NCBI GenBank assembly: GCA_910576955.1
Contig: CAJTJB010000002.1
Location: 152,823 to 216,822 of the forward strand
DNA from: an uncultured Alphaproteobacteria bacterium
Lineage (GTDB): Bacteria; Pseudomonadota; Alphaproteobacteria; RF32; CAG-239
Direction of reading: 5' to 3'
Length of the DNA: 64,000 nt
The translations under genes were made by a program, and so were the position numbers. The notes below the pieces were generated by a model. The model had not been told where the DNA came from and did not search any database. It was given only the letters and a program-made list of their open reading frames with translations. Position 1 is the stretch's first letter, and each line of letters opens with the position of its first letter. Below, piece after piece: positions 52,660 to 63,765 of this stretch.

Positions 52660-55137
52660 ATGAAACGTTTATTGATGTTGACGGTTATAAGTGGTTTAGT
52701 TGGCACTGTCGGGGTTAGGGCGGAAGTTATTGATTCGCCGGTGTATGAGGGCAATACGAACAGTGCTGTTTCGATAAGGCGCGGAGAAGAGTGGTCTGCG
52801 CGGAATGCGACGTTTGAAAATAATTCTTCAAATTATGGCGGGGCGATTGACAACAATAGCTTTCTTTATTTATATGGCGATAATGTTTTTAAAAATAACA
52901 GCGGCTACTGGGGCGGTGGTGCAATTCTCAATGGCGGTATTGCTTATTTGTTAGGTAATAATGTTTTTGAGGGCAACAGCTCTGCAAGTTTCGGCGGCGC
53001 ATTGTTTTCCCAATGGTATACTATATTGCAGCCCGAAAATGAAGCTGATTCAAATGTTTTTAAAGATAATAAAGCTTATGAGGGCGGCGCGATAGCCCAT
53101 ATGGCAGCAACACTTTTTGTAAACAGGGCTCGGTTTATTAACAACAGTGCAGAAGATACCCGAGATAATATCGGGGCTATTAATGCATATAATCGGGGCG
53201 GGGCAATTGAGGCTAACGGTGATAAACATTTTATCCTTAATTCTGAATTTCGGAAAAATCACGCATATGCCGGCGGGGCAATTTTAACCGGTTTTGCACA
53301 AGGGCTTTTAGGAACGCCTGATACCGAGTTTGGCGGATTAACGCTTTACAATACTTCTTTTTATGACAATAAAGCCGTGGATAAAGGCGGAGCGCTTGCT
53401 GCCAGCGGAGCTGCGATTATTGCGGCAGGCGAAAACGGCGTCAGCGAATTTAAAGGCAACGGGCTTGATGATGGCAAAAAACAAGCTATTTATATGACTA
53501 ATGAATACGGCAGCGGTTCAGATGACGTTAATCCAAAACTGGTTTTGAAAACATATAACGGCGGTAAGATTATCGTGCACGACGATATTGACGGCGAAAA
53601 TTATGATATTGAAATTTCCGGCGGTGTGACGGACAATCTGACCGATGAGGTGATAGATGAGGAAATGAAGGAAGAAGTGGGCGATGTGCTTGCCGGTGTG
53701 AGCGGTGAGGGCAACGGTGAAGTTTATTTGCTCGGAAAGGTGGATCATGTTAAAAATTTTATGGCTTTAGCCGGTTCTATGATTCATTTGGGGGCAAATG
53801 CTGTTATCAATGCGGTTAATTATAAGTCTGACAATGCAATATTGAAGCTTGATGTGACTACCGGTGAAGACAATAAAACGCTTCATAACGGTATAATCAA
53901 TGTGAGCGGAGATGTTGAGGGTACTACGAATGTGATTGTTAACCTTGAAAAGCCGGTTGTTGATGCCGGAGCGGCTATAAAATTTTTAGATGCGCCGAAT
54001 GATAAGGCAGATACACCGGCGAGTTTTAATATCGCGCGGGTTATAGGCAGTCCGTATATGTGGGATTCGGCAGTTAATCATAAAGGAGAAACAGAGGGGA
54101 ACCATTGGTATCTGACTTTGGGGAATGAAGAAAATCCTGATTATGAAAATCCGGATATTGAGAACCCTGATGCGGAAAAGCCAACGTTTGCACCGGAAAT
54201 TGCCGCGTTTGCCGGCATTCAGAGTGCGGTTATTGAGCAAAACCGCAGTGTTACAAACAGTATTGTTAAAGGTTTGGCTGTGGCACATAAACAGATTTGC
54301 CATAATACTCGCTGCGGAAAATTTGAGATTTTGCCGAAAAAACAGGCGTGGATTACCACAACGCACGAAAATGCCGATATTAAAGCTCCGGCGGATATGG
54401 AAGCAAAAATTAACGGTGTGACTATAGGGGTGGATTTGTATCGTACAAGGTTTGAAAGAGCCGGTGTGTTTGGGACATACCGTCACGGCAAATATGACTT
54501 ATCGGGCAAGGGGAATTACTATTCGGCGCTTTCGTCTGATATTACAGATGAAAGTTGGCTCGGTGGTTTGTATTATAATCGCAATTGTAACAGCTGGCTT
54601 TTGCTCGCAACATTATTTGCCGGCAGACAAAACCTTGATTTGAAGACAACTGATGGTGTGGTTTCGGCTGATACGGCATCGACCCAATATGGATTGAGTG
54701 CCCGCGTTGGGAAGAAAATTGCGCTTAATAATTATTGGAATATTACGCCGGAAGCAGGTGTTTACTATTCGATAATGGATACGGACAGGATACGGGATAA
54801 TGTCGGCAAAGGGGCGGAATTTGATACGCTTCGTTATGCAGAGGCGGAATTTGGGGTGAAATTTGGGTATCAATTCTGTGCTAACGGCTGTTCGAATAGC
54901 TTGTATTTCAAACCAAGTATTATCCGTACTTTTGCAAATGGCAGACATAGCAGGCTTTTTACTGCCGAAAGGGTTGAAAAAGTGAAAGTTTATGAAGACC
55001 GGACGCTGGGGCGGGCTGAGTTTGGCGATGAATTCGGCATTAGCTCAAAATTTTCGGGATTTGCCCGCGCAGGCTATACTTTTGGCGATGCATATCATTC
55101 GTATGACTTGTTGTTCGGGGTGAGCTATTTGTTTTAA
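52660..55137 (+). CDS. Autotransporter with GGAI-type passenger repeats
   Basis: A protein of 825 residues from MKRLLMLTVISGLVGTVGVRA (GGGAAAGG upstream). The passenger has repeated YGGAI, GGGAI and GGAL strands (about 50-250) resembling the polymorphic-outer-membrane-protein repeat. It continues to about 520, then has a stretch of NPDYENPDIENPDAEKP linker. The barrel occupies about 560-825 and ends GVSYLF. It is a surface-exposed adhesin-like protein. It does not have the ankyrin head of its neighbour at 55267. Confidence 0.83.
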   Translation: MKRLLMLTVISGLVGTVGVRAEVIDSPVYEGNTNSAVSIRRGEEWSARNATFENNSSNYGGAIDNNSFLYLYGDNVFKNNSGYWGGGAILNGGIAYLLGNNVFEGNSSASFGGALFSQWYTILQPENEADSNVFKDNKAYEGGAIAHMAATLFVNRARFINNSAEDTRDNIGAINAYNRGGAIEANGDKHFILNSEFRKNHAYAGGAILTGFAQGLLGTPDTEFGGLTLYNTSFYDNKAVDKGGALAASGAAIIAAGENGVSEFKGNGLDDGKKQAIYMTNEYGSGSDDVNPKLVLKTYNGGKIIVHDDIDGENYDIEISGGVTDNLTDEVIDEEMKEEVGDVLAGVSGEGNGEVYLLGKVDHVKNFMALAGSMIHLGANAVINAVNYKSDNAILKLDVTTGEDNKTLHNGIINVSGDVEGTTNVIVNLEKPVVDAGAAIKFLDAPNDKADTPASFNIARVIGSPYMWDSAVNHKGETEGNHWYLTLGNEENPDYENPDIENPDAEKPTFAPEIAAFAGIQSAVIEQNRSVTNSIVKGLAVAHKQICHNTRCGKFEILPKKQAWITTTHENADIKAPADMEAKINGVTIGVDLYRTRFERAGVFGTYRHGKYDLSGKGNYYSALSSDITDESWLGGLYYNRNCNSWLLLATLFAGRQNLDLKTTDGVVSADTASTQYGLSARVGKKIALNNYWNITPEAGVYYSIMDTDRIRDNVGKGAEFDTLRYAEAEFGVKFGYQFCANGCSNSLYFKPSIIRTFANGRHSRLFTAERVEKVKVYEDRTLGRAEFGDEFGISSKFSGFARAGYTFGDAYHSYDLLFGVSYLF

Positions 55138-55143
55138 AAACGG

Positions 55144-55172
55144 AAGTCCGGAATATGTGCCGGACTTTTTTA
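55144..55172 (+). terminator. Rho-independent terminator
   Basis: AAGTCCGG pairs with CCGGACTT, with T run; after the autotransporter. Confidence 0.8.
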
Positions 55173-55266
55173 CAGTATTTGGTTGATATTTTGTGCATAT
55201 TATCTTTTTGTTAAGAAACGGTGGTTTAGAATCGGGTAAAAGCAATTGTTTTTATGGTTTATTTAA

Positions 55267-58200
55267 ATGAAATTTAGGACCGATTTGATGTTTTCTGCCG
55301 TTTGTGCGGCTGCCCTGATGGCTGCCGGCAATGCTTTGGCATATGGCGGAAAGCTCTCTCCGCAAGATTTTAACAAGATGTATTATCTTGCGCAGAACGG
55401 AAAAGTCGGTATTTTGAGAGAAGCGGTTAATCGCGGGTTGAATATTGACGCGGTGAACCCGAACGGCGATACGGGGCTTTGTATTGCCGTTAAACGCAAA
55501 GACCATGTGGCATATAATACGTTTCGGATGAGCGGGGCAAACCCGAGGCATCGTTGCACATATGAGATGTATAACCAATATCAGGAGTTTTTGGAATCCG
55601 GCAATGCGGCACATATTAACAGGGTGGTCGGCAACGAAGAGTCTTTGTATTATAAAGATGACGAACGCAGCTGGTGGCCGTGGATTTTGGGCGGAGCAGC
55701 GGTTGGCGGCGGTATTTGGGCTTTGACAAGCGGCGGCGGGTCAAGCTCCAAAAAGGATAAAACGATTATTGAAGATAACCCCGGATACGGATTGACCGGA
55801 TTTTTAGATAAATATTATAAGCTGGTCAGCGCGGGCGAAGTTACCAATACATATAATTTGAACGGTGCTAACCCGAATGCCGAGGCGGTGGTTGATAAGA
55901 TTAAATTTTTGCCGAATATGCTGGATAATAAAGATTATCTGCGCGCTTATGTCAAAATTATTGACGGCGCGTCATATCGCAATCTTGACGGCGGCAGCAT
56001 TTTATCAGGCGATGCGGCAGTTGCTATGGCGGCGTACGGGAATGGTTCAAAGGGGCTGAACGACGGGGCGCTGCGGATTGATGCCCGAAACGGCGCTATC
56101 GGTATGGCGGCGAGCAACGGCGCGGAGGTTTTGAATAACCCCTCAAACGCAACCGGTAAGATTGATATTATTTTTAAAGGCGGCAAAGAGGGCGATGCCG
56201 TTATCGGAATGTATGCGGATACCGGTTCAAAGGCGGTCAATTACGGGCAGATTAACGGCACATCTTCTAAAACGCCGGTTAATCCGGACAGTACGAACAG
56301 TGATGATTTTAAGGATGAGCTGACCGGTGATGACGAGGCAGAGAAAGTGACATCGGCTAACTCCGGCGCGGTGCTCGGAATGGCGGTGTTTGATTTTTAT
56401 ACCGGCACGAACAACAGCGCAAAAACGGTCAGTGCGGAAAACCACGGCGACATCAGCCTTTCTGCCGGCTATAACAGCGCAACGGATGTCAGTGTTAATC
56501 TGGTGGGAATGGGCAGCTATATTGATGACGGTTTTCTGAACGGGGTGAGCAATCCGGCATTTGCCGAACAGATGAAACTTGATAATTACGGGACGATTGC
56601 GCTGAAGTATGACGGCGTTTACAAGGTTTCGGACACGGCGCTTAAACTGGGCGACGGCGGGCTTATCGGTATGCGTGCGGATGCGTCGACACAGGCTCTT
56701 AACCGCGGCACTATTGATATGGCGCTGACATCGACCGAGATGAGCGCAAATGCGGATGTGGCAGCAGGGATGCTTTCTGTTCACGGGGCGGAAATTACCA
56801 ACGGGACAAAAGGCGCTGCTTATAACGGTGCGGGAAGCGTTACGGGCGGGACAATCCGTATTACCAATGAGGCACAGTCCGGCGGTGTGAGCTATGGTAT
56901 GTTAGCGGCAAAAGGCGATGGAACACAGACAAAGCTTTATCAGTGGAAAGCGCCGAAAGTTTATAACTTCGGGCTTGTTGATATGCTGACGAGCAATTCG
57001 TATGCGATGGCGTCGTTTGCGGGCGGCGAGGTTGTTAACAACGGCGTTATTAACCTCGGCTACGATAAAGGTGGCTCGTTTTATAAAAATGACTATGGCA
57101 TTTATAGCGCGGGCGGCGATGATACGGCAAGCGCAACACTTATCAATAACGGGTTAATCAATGTTTATGCGACCGAATCGACGGCTTTGTATAATGCTTT
57201 TGCCGGGGCGGTAACGTTAGAGAACAACGGCACGATATATCTTTCAAACAAAGCGACAAAATCGCTTGCCATGGGCGGAAACTTTTCCGAGGCGGTTAAC
57301 CGCGGGCTGATTGAATATAAGGTGGGCAACAGCGAAAATGCCGGAATCGGCGGGGTGTTAGACCAACCCGGGTTTAGTACGGCGGTTACTATGGAAAATG
57401 CCGTGGTTGCGGTTGGCGATACGGTTAATAAAAAACAACTGTTTGTTAATGAAACGGCAGGCGAAATTATTGTTGGCGACGATCGGCAGGCTGGCAAAGA
57501 CTATGGCGGTACATATGTGACAGCGGGCATACAGGTTAAAAATCAGGGGGCGGCAAGCAATAAAGGGCTTATCCGGCTTGTGAAATATGACAAGGATACG
57601 CCGCAGGTGAATGCTGCGATGTGGCTGGATAATACAACAAGCAATGAGGCGTATATTAATAACCGGGGAAATATTATTATTGATGCAACGGCCTCTATCG
57701 GAATGCGCAATGCATCGCAACACGGAGCAGAGGCAACAAACTACGGGCATATTCTGGTGAACGGGGATTATTCTTATGGGATGTCTGTGGTTGATGCCAC
57801 GCGTATTTTTAACGGGCGCGAGAAAAATGCTATCGGCGATTCAACATCGCTTTTGCCGCGAACCATTACGGTCAGCGGCGATGGTGCGGCGGGGATGTAT
57901 ATCAAAGACGGAATTGGATATAATTACGGCTCTATTTTAGTTACGGGTAAAAATGCCACAGCCGTGATTATTGACAGCACAAATAATGATTATGAGCATT
58001 TTTTCAATTATGGCGATATTACCTTTTCGGGAAAAGAGGGGCAAAACTATTATTGGCTGGCTAACGGTTCGAAAAAGGATTTTGATTATTCCGGCATTAT
58101 TGATAAATATACGCTTGCAAAAGTTACCAGCTCCAGCGAGGGGAGCTTTTCGGGCGATGTGACAATTACGGGGAAAAATGCGCATTTGTTTGTGGTGGAA

Positions 58201-60681
58201 GACGGAACTGTCAACAATGTCGGGGTAGTAACGGTTAAAGACGGCGCAACAGCTATTGTGGCGGGCGGAAAAGACGGTTCTTCCGTGATGCACGCGGGAC
58301 GGTTGGACATTGGCGATGCAACAAGCGAGGCGACCGGTATTGATGCCAAAGGGGCGGGAACGAATGTGACGCTCAATTCGGAAGTTACGGTTCACAATGG
58401 CTTGGGTGTGTATGCCGGCAATGGCGCAGTGGTTACGAATTACAGCGATGTTATGGTTAATAACGGTGTCGGGTTGTTGATTGAAGGCGTGAGCAGCACC
58501 GGTGATGGCTCTGAAGGTAGGAATGAGCGCGAAATTGTTGCAAACGGTGCGGGCAGTACCGGCGTTAAAGTGTTTTCTCTTGCCAAATTTGAAAACAACG
58601 GGACGATTAAGGCCTTGAACGGCGGCTTGGGCGTGCTGTCTGATACGGATTGGGAAAATGCCGGAGCAATAAGCGTTTCCGGCGATGACAGCGTCGGCGT
58701 TAATGTTTTGAAGAACAAGTTTGTCAATTCGGGAACGATTGACCTTAAAACGGACAACGCTTATGCCATCTATAATCAGGGCGGCATGGTTACGAATAGC
58801 GGCGATATCAGCGGTATCGGCACCGGCGTATATAATGAAGCCGGAACGACAATTAACAGCAGCAATATTGATATTTCCACCGGTACGGGGATGGTGGTTA
58901 CCGGCGGCACGGTCAATAATGCCGGAAATATTAATATCAGGCGCGGGGTCGGGATGATTGTTGACGGCACCAAGGCAGAGGGAATAAATACGGCGACGAT
59001 TAACGTGACCAACGGAACGGGAATGGAAATTGACAATGGCGTCGGCAGGAACGAAAGTACAATCAGCGTTTTATCCGGTTATGGAATGTATGTCAGCGGG
59101 GCAAATGCCGAAGGTTATAATTCCGGAACGATAACAATTGAGGGGGCTGGCGTCGGGGCAGTTGTTACGAGCGGAAAATTAACAAACACCGGTAAGATTG
59201 TCTTTAACAGCGATAACGGCGGGCAATGTACCAGCGGGGCTGTTAATCAGTATGGCAAATGCGAGGATAAAAAAGATGCGCTTGTTGTTGCCAGAGCAGC
59301 GGTGATGGTGCAGGACGGACAACCGGTTTATGCGGGAGAAAATGCAAAGTTTATAAACAGCGGCGAGGTTGATTTCGGGGCAAAAGATATTGATTTTGAC
59401 AAGCTGCGCGATGAAACAGGCGCTTTTGTGCTGGCGGAGGGCGGTTCGTATAAGGCGGATACGCTGAAAGGCGAAGTCTTGGCTGGCAAAGATATTGTGA
59501 TGAACGGCTTTGCTGATACATATGCCGGCGAAAATGCGTTTGAAGGCAAAAACGGCGGGCTTAATGTTAAATCCGAATCGTATTTGTTTGAGGCAAATGC
59601 CAAAGACAAAGGCGAGGCAACGGATGTTGAACTGAACCGCAAGAAATTTGAAGAAGTCGTAGAAGAAAAAGACCTTGCGGCATTTTGGGAGAGCAACTAT
59701 CAGCTGCAGCATAACGAGAAGATGTTTAATGCGCTTAAATCTGCGGAAACGGCTGCGGAATTTGACTCTGCCAAAGAGGCGGAAAGCGGCGAAAACTTTT
59801 ATGCCAATCTGCCGCGGGAAAATATGGCAGTGCTGCGCGGGCTGAATGCGCAAGAGCAAAACCGCATTTTGGAAGACGGGCTTGACGGCGTGCATCTCGG
59901 GGCGGATTATTACCGTACCGGAAAAGACGGGCAGGGCAGCTTAAGCGGCTATGCTGACAATGTGTACAGCCCGTATATCGGTTTCGGCGATAAGCTTAAC
60001 CGCAACTGGAGCATCGGCGGCACGCTGCGGGCGGCATATGTGGATGCGGAATATGACAAGGCGAAATCCAGCCGTGACAATAAAATTCTGTTGGCAACAT
60101 TGCCGGTGTTGTATCAAAACGGCGGTTTCAAGTTTTTAACCACGCCGAGTGTCGGTGTCGGGTTCGGGAGCTATAAGCGCAGAGCCCTTTCCGGCAGCTA
60201 TGAGGCGGATACGGCAGATTTCTATTACGGAATGTATAATCACGCCGAATACAGCGTGGATATGAAAGTTGCCGAGCTGGTGGCAGAGGCGGAACTTAAC
60301 CTGCAGGGGAGCTCGATGGGCAAGGCTGAAGAGGATGACGGGCTTAATTTGCATTCCGGACACTCGCTCTCTATTGAAAGCGGCGTGGGGTTGAAATTGC
60401 GCAAACGTTTTGCACTGGCTAAAGAACGTTCGTTGATGCTGGCTGTCGGGGTGAAGTATTATCACGAATTTTCAGACCCGTATAAAGATTTAACGGTTGG
60501 GATGGATGGTTCGCCGCTTAATTATAAAGTTAATGCCTATAAAGAGGATAAAGACCGTTTGAGAACCACGGCAGAAGCTGTTTATAAAGACGGAGATTTT
60601 TCGGTGGCGGCAGAAATTGCGCATAATGCCGAGAAAGAGGCGAACGTTGAGGGCGGCGTCGGCGTCCGGTATAATTTTTAG
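55267..60681 (+). CDS. Large autotransporter with N-terminal ankyrin-like module
   Basis: A protein of 1804 residues. Order: signal peptide (1-25, MKFRTDLMFSAVCAAALMAA...); ankyrin-like module (about 45-100: NIDAVNPNGDTGLC, MSGANPRHRC); hydrophobic segment (about 138-155, WPWILGGAAVGGGIWAL); a Ser/Gly linker; a very long passenger (about 180-1500) of repeated short strands (NNGxIxxxxxxxGMxxxxG) typical of a beta-helix; and the barrel (about 1540-1804) ending VRYNF. The start is uncertain: 55267 has no Shine-Dalgarno sequence, while ATG 55288 has AGGA but loses the basic signal end. It is homologous at both ends to the protein at 13943. Confidence 0.85.
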   Translation: MKFRTDLMFSAVCAAALMAAGNALAYGGKLSPQDFNKMYYLAQNGKVGILREAVNRGLNIDAVNPNGDTGLCIAVKRKDHVAYNTFRMSGANPRHRCTYEMYNQYQEFLESGNAAHINRVVGNEESLYYKDDERSWWPWILGGAAVGGGIWALTSGGGSSSKKDKTIIEDNPGYGLTGFLDKYYKLVSAGEVTNTYNLNGANPNAEAVVDKIKFLPNMLDNKDYLRAYVKIIDGASYRNLDGGSILSGDAAVAMAAYGNGSKGLNDGALRIDARNGAIGMAASNGAEVLNNPSNATGKIDIIFKGGKEGDAVIGMYADTGSKAVNYGQINGTSSKTPVNPDSTNSDDFKDELTGDDEAEKVTSANSGAVLGMAVFDFYTGTNNSAKTVSAENHGDISLSAGYNSATDVSVNLVGMGSYIDDGFLNGVSNPAFAEQMKLDNYGTIALKYDGVYKVSDTALKLGDGGLIGMRADASTQALNRGTIDMALTSTEMSANADVAAGMLSVHGAEITNGTKGAAYNGAGSVTGGTIRITNEAQSGGVSYGMLAAKGDGTQTKLYQWKAPKVYNFGLVDMLTSNSYAMASFAGGEVVNNGVINLGYDKGGSFYKNDYGIYSAGGDDTASATLINNGLINVYATESTALYNAFAGAVTLENNGTIYLSNKATKSLAMGGNFSEAVNRGLIEYKVGNSENAGIGGVLDQPGFSTAVTMENAVVAVGDTVNKKQLFVNETAGEIIVGDDRQAGKDYGGTYVTAGIQVKNQGAASNKGLIRLVKYDKDTPQVNAAMWLDNTTSNEAYINNRGNIIIDATASIGMRNASQHGAEATNYGHILVNGDYSYGMSVVDATRIFNGREKNAIGDSTSLLPRTITVSGDGAAGMYIKDGIGYNYGSILVTGKNATAVIIDSTNNDYEHFFNYGDITFSGKEGQNYYWLANGSKKDFDYSGIIDKYTLAKVTSSSEGSFSGDVTITGKNAHLFVVEDGTVNNVGVVTVKDGATAIVAGGKDGSSVMHAGRLDIGDATSEATGIDAKGAGTNVTLNSEVTVHNGLGVYAGNGAVVTNYSDVMVNNGVGLLIEGVSSTGDGSEGRNEREIVANGAGSTGVKVFSLAKFENNGTIKALNGGLGVLSDTDWENAGAISVSGDDSVGVNVLKNKFVNSGTIDLKTDNAYAIYNQGGMVTNSGDISGIGTGVYNEAGTTINSSNIDISTGTGMVVTGGTVNNAGNINIRRGVGMIVDGTKAEGINTATINVTNGTGMEIDNGVGRNESTISVLSGYGMYVSGANAEGYNSGTITIEGAGVGAVVTSGKLTNTGKIVFNSDNGGQCTSGAVNQYGKCEDKKDALVVARAAVMVQDGQPVYAGENAKFINSGEVDFGAKDIDFDKLRDETGAFVLAEGGSYKADTLKGEVLAGKDIVMNGFADTYAGENAFEGKNGGLNVKSESYLFEANAKDKGEATDVELNRKKFEEVVEEKDLAAFWESNYQLQHNEKMFNALKSAETAAEFDSAKEAESGENFYANLPRENMAVLRGLNAQEQNRILEDGLDGVHLGADYYRTGKDGQGSLSGYADNVYSPYIGFGDKLNRNWSIGGTLRAAYVDAEYDKAKSSRDNKILLATLPVLYQNGGFKFLTTPSVGVGFGSYKRRALSGSYEADTADFYYGMYNHAEYSVDMKVAELVAEAELNLQGSSMGKAEEDDGLNLHSGHSLSIESGVGLKLRKRFALAKERSLMLAVGVKYYHEFSDPYKDLTVGMDGSPLNYKVNAYKEDKDRLRTTAEAVYKDGDFSVAAEIAHNAEKEANVEGGVGVRYNF

Positions 60682-60686
60682 ATGTG

Positions 60687-61603
<917 letters not shown>

Positions 61604-61651
61604 AGCGTTTCCTTATACATTTTATTCCTTCGGTGTCTATATATACATATT

Positions 61652-61679
61652 AATATAAGGTGTTGAGCGGCAGAATCAA
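61652..61679 (-). promoter_or_regulatory. Promoter of the DUF4402 gene
   Basis: TTGATT, 16 bases, TATATT on the minus strand, about 30 bases upstream of the first ATG. Confidence 0.5.
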
Positions 61680-61705
61680 TGGTAATTTTTCGGGGCGTGA
61701 ATAAG

Positions 61706-62461
61706 TCAGTTTTTGCTCAATTCATACAAGGCGATGGCGGCAGCTGTGGAAACGTTCAGGCTCTCCACATTCCGGGAAATAGGCAGCTTAACGGACGAAT
61801 CGCAGTTTTCCTGCACTAACCGCCGCATTCCTTTGCCCTCCGAACCCATCACAATCGCAATTTTGCCGGATTTGTTTGTTTTATCTATTGTCGTATCGGC
61901 ATAGCCGTCCATTCCCATCACCCAAAAGCCGTTGTCTTTTAAGGTTTCTATCGCACGGCTCAAATTGGTGACGCGGGCAACGGGAACAAATTCTATTGTG
62001 CCGGCGGCAGCTTTGTCCATCGCGCCAGATTCAAGCGGGGAATTTTTATCCTGCACCACTAATCCCAAAGTTTCAAACGCCGCGCAAGAGCGGATAATCG
62101 CGCCGATGTTTTGCGGGTCTGTTACTTGGTCGAGGATTAAAATATGGCATTTTTCTTTGTCTTCCGCCATGGCGGTCAGGTCTCTAATGTCATAGCTTTC
62201 CAGCCTTTGGCAATAAAGCGCAAAGCCTTGATGCACGGCGTCTTCAGGCAAAATTTTGGCAAAATCTTTTTTATCTATGACCGTATACGGCGTTTTGAGC
62301 CCGAGCTTGTCAATTTCCGCGCGGTTTTCGGCGGTTATCAGCAGCTTTTGAATTTTGCGCCGGGGGTTTTTTAAGGCGCTGATAACGGCGTGGCGACCGT
62401 AGATTATCAGCTGGTCTTTGTTGGCGGTTGCTGTTTCGCGCTGTTTATGAAAGTTTTTCAT
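61706..62461 (-). CDS. rlmB: TrmH/RlmB-family 23S rRNA methyltransferase
   Basis: A protein of 251 residues. An N-terminal substrate domain (IIYGRHAVISALKNPRRK) leads to the knotted SPOUT domain: LDQVTDPQNIGAIIRSCAAF, IVMGSEGKGMRRLV and SLNVSTAAAIALYEL. RlmB makes a 2'-O-methylguanosine in 23S rRNA; a related specificity is possible. It overlaps the stop of murQ by four bases. Confidence 0.9.
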   Translation of the reverse strand: MKNFHKQRETATANKDQLIIYGRHAVISALKNPRRKIQKLLITAENRAEIDKLGLKTPYTVIDKKDFAKILPEDAVHQGFALYCQRLESYDIRDLTAMAEDKEKCHILILDQVTDPQNIGAIIRSCAAFETLGLVVQDKNSPLESGAMDKAAAGTIEFVPVARVTNLSRAIETLKDNGFWVMGMDGYADTTIDKTNKSGKIAIVMGSEGKGMRRLVQENCDSSVKLPISRNVESLNVSTAAAIALYELSKN

Positions 62462-63345
62462 TCTTCTATTACCTTTCGCAAAATGCCGTTGTGTTTGGCA
62501 AGCCGTTTTTCAGCCTGCTGTTTGCTGCAGTGTTTTTTAGCCATCACGCAGGCGGTTTTGACATTGTTTTCCGCTTTTATACGATATTCATCAGCTTTTG
62601 CAAGCGGAATCTCGCAGATGGCGGCGATTATGCGGTTGCCGCGGTCAATCAGCTTGTCGTTGTTTAACTGCAAATCCACCATATAATTGCCGTATGTCTT
62701 GCCGATTTTTACCATTGAGGCGGTGGTGAGCATATTTAAAACCATTTTTTGCGCGGTGCCCGATTTCATCCGGCTTGAACCGGTGATGACTTCCGCGCCG
62801 ACGGGCGTTAAGATGCAGACATCGCTTAACGGTTTCAGCTTTGCCTCGGGGTTTGAGGTTATGCCGATGGTTTTTGCCCCACGGGCGCGCGCCTCTTTTA
62901 AGACTGCCAATATATATTGCGGGTTGCCCGAAGCCGAAATGCCGACAACAACGTCGTTTGGCTGCGGATTAAAGGCTGAAAGGTCTTTTAGGGCAAGTTC
63001 AGAGGAATCTTCCGCTCCCTCTACGGCGTGGCGGAGGGAATAATCGCCGCCGGCGATAAACCCCTGCACCATTTCGGCGGGCGCAGAAAACGTCGGCCAA
63101 CACTCGGAGGCGTCTAAAACGCCGAGCCTGCCGCTTGTTCCCGCGCCGAAATAGGCGAGCCTGCCGCCCTTGAGGAATGAATCGGCGATAAGGTCAACGG
63201 CTTGCGCGATTTCCGGTAAGGCTTGTTCAACGGCAGAAGCCACTTTTTTATCTTCTTCGTTTATGGTGCGGACAATCTCTGAAGTTTCCATCAGGTCAAT
63301 GTTGGCACTTTGGGGATTACTTTGTTCGGTTAAGATGTTTTTCAT
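62458..63345 (-). CDS. murQ: N-acetylmuramic acid 6-phosphate etherase MurQ
   Basis: A protein of 295 residues. SIS fold with YFGAGTSGRLGVLDASECWPT, IAGGDYSLRHAVEGAEDS and VVGISASGNPQYI; the late block reads EVITGSSRMKSGTAQKMVLN. It cleaves the lactyl ether of MurNAc-6-P in peptidoglycan recycling. Together with ampG this suggests a working recycling route. It shares a transcript with rlmB. Confidence 0.95.
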   Translation of the reverse strand: MKNILTEQSNPQSANIDLMETSEIVRTINEEDKKVASAVEQALPEIAQAVDLIADSFLKGGRLAYFGAGTSGRLGVLDASECWPTFSAPAEMVQGFIAGGDYSLRHAVEGAEDSSELALKDLSAFNPQPNDVVVGISASGNPQYILAVLKEARARGAKTIGITSNPEAKLKPLSDVCILTPVGAEVITGSSRMKSGTAQKMVLNMLTTASMVKIGKTYGNYMVDLQLNNDKLIDRGNRIIAAICEIPLAKADEYRIKAENNVKTACVMAKKHCSKQQAEKRLAKHNGILRKVIEE

Positions 63346-63417
63346 TTGATTATCTCACTCTTTTTACGCAATAAATGCAAAATAACAAAAAAACTTTAAG
63401 AATTGATAAAAAACTTG

Positions 63418-63446
63418 TTGACATTATCGGAAAAATACGTTTTTAT
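63418..63446 (+). promoter_or_regulatory. Promoter of the tRNA-Tyr/tRNA-Gly/tuf unit
   Basis: Consensus TTGACA at 63418-63423, 17 bases, then TTTTAT. Confidence 0.55.
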
Positions 63447-63500
63447 TCTTCTTGTCAGGTTGAAAGACTTTTGTTCTTTTTCCCTCGCACTGATTTTAGC

Positions 63501-63586
63501 GGAGGGGTGGCAGAGCGGTCAAATGCAACGGACTGTAAATCCGTCGACTTTAGTCTACGATGGTTCGAATCCATCCCCCTCCACCA
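63501..63586 (+). tRNA. tRNA-Tyr (GTA)
   Basis: The acceptor GGAGGGG pairs with CCCCTCC. The anticodon GTA is at 63535-63537. It has a long variable arm of class II and an encoded CCA. Confidence 0.97.
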
Positions 63587-63636
63587 GTTAAAATCGTCTT
63601 GATAAATAGGTTTTTGTTTCAGGATGTTTGGTTTGA

Positions 63637-63710
63637 GCGGGTGTAGCTCAATGGTAGAGCAGAAGCCTTCCAAGCTTATGACGAGGGTTCGATTCCCTTC
63701 ACCCGCTCCA
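63637..63710 (+). tRNA. tRNA-Gly (TCC)
   Basis: The acceptor GCGGGTG pairs with CACCCGC. The D arm is AGCTCAATGGTAGAGC, the anticodon TCC is at 63669-63671, the T arm is GAGGGTTCGATTCCCTT, and CCA is encoded. Confidence 0.97.
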
Positions 63711-63765
63711 GATTTTCCTCTTATAAATAACCTCGTCGCAACACAATATTTTAGGGTATATATTC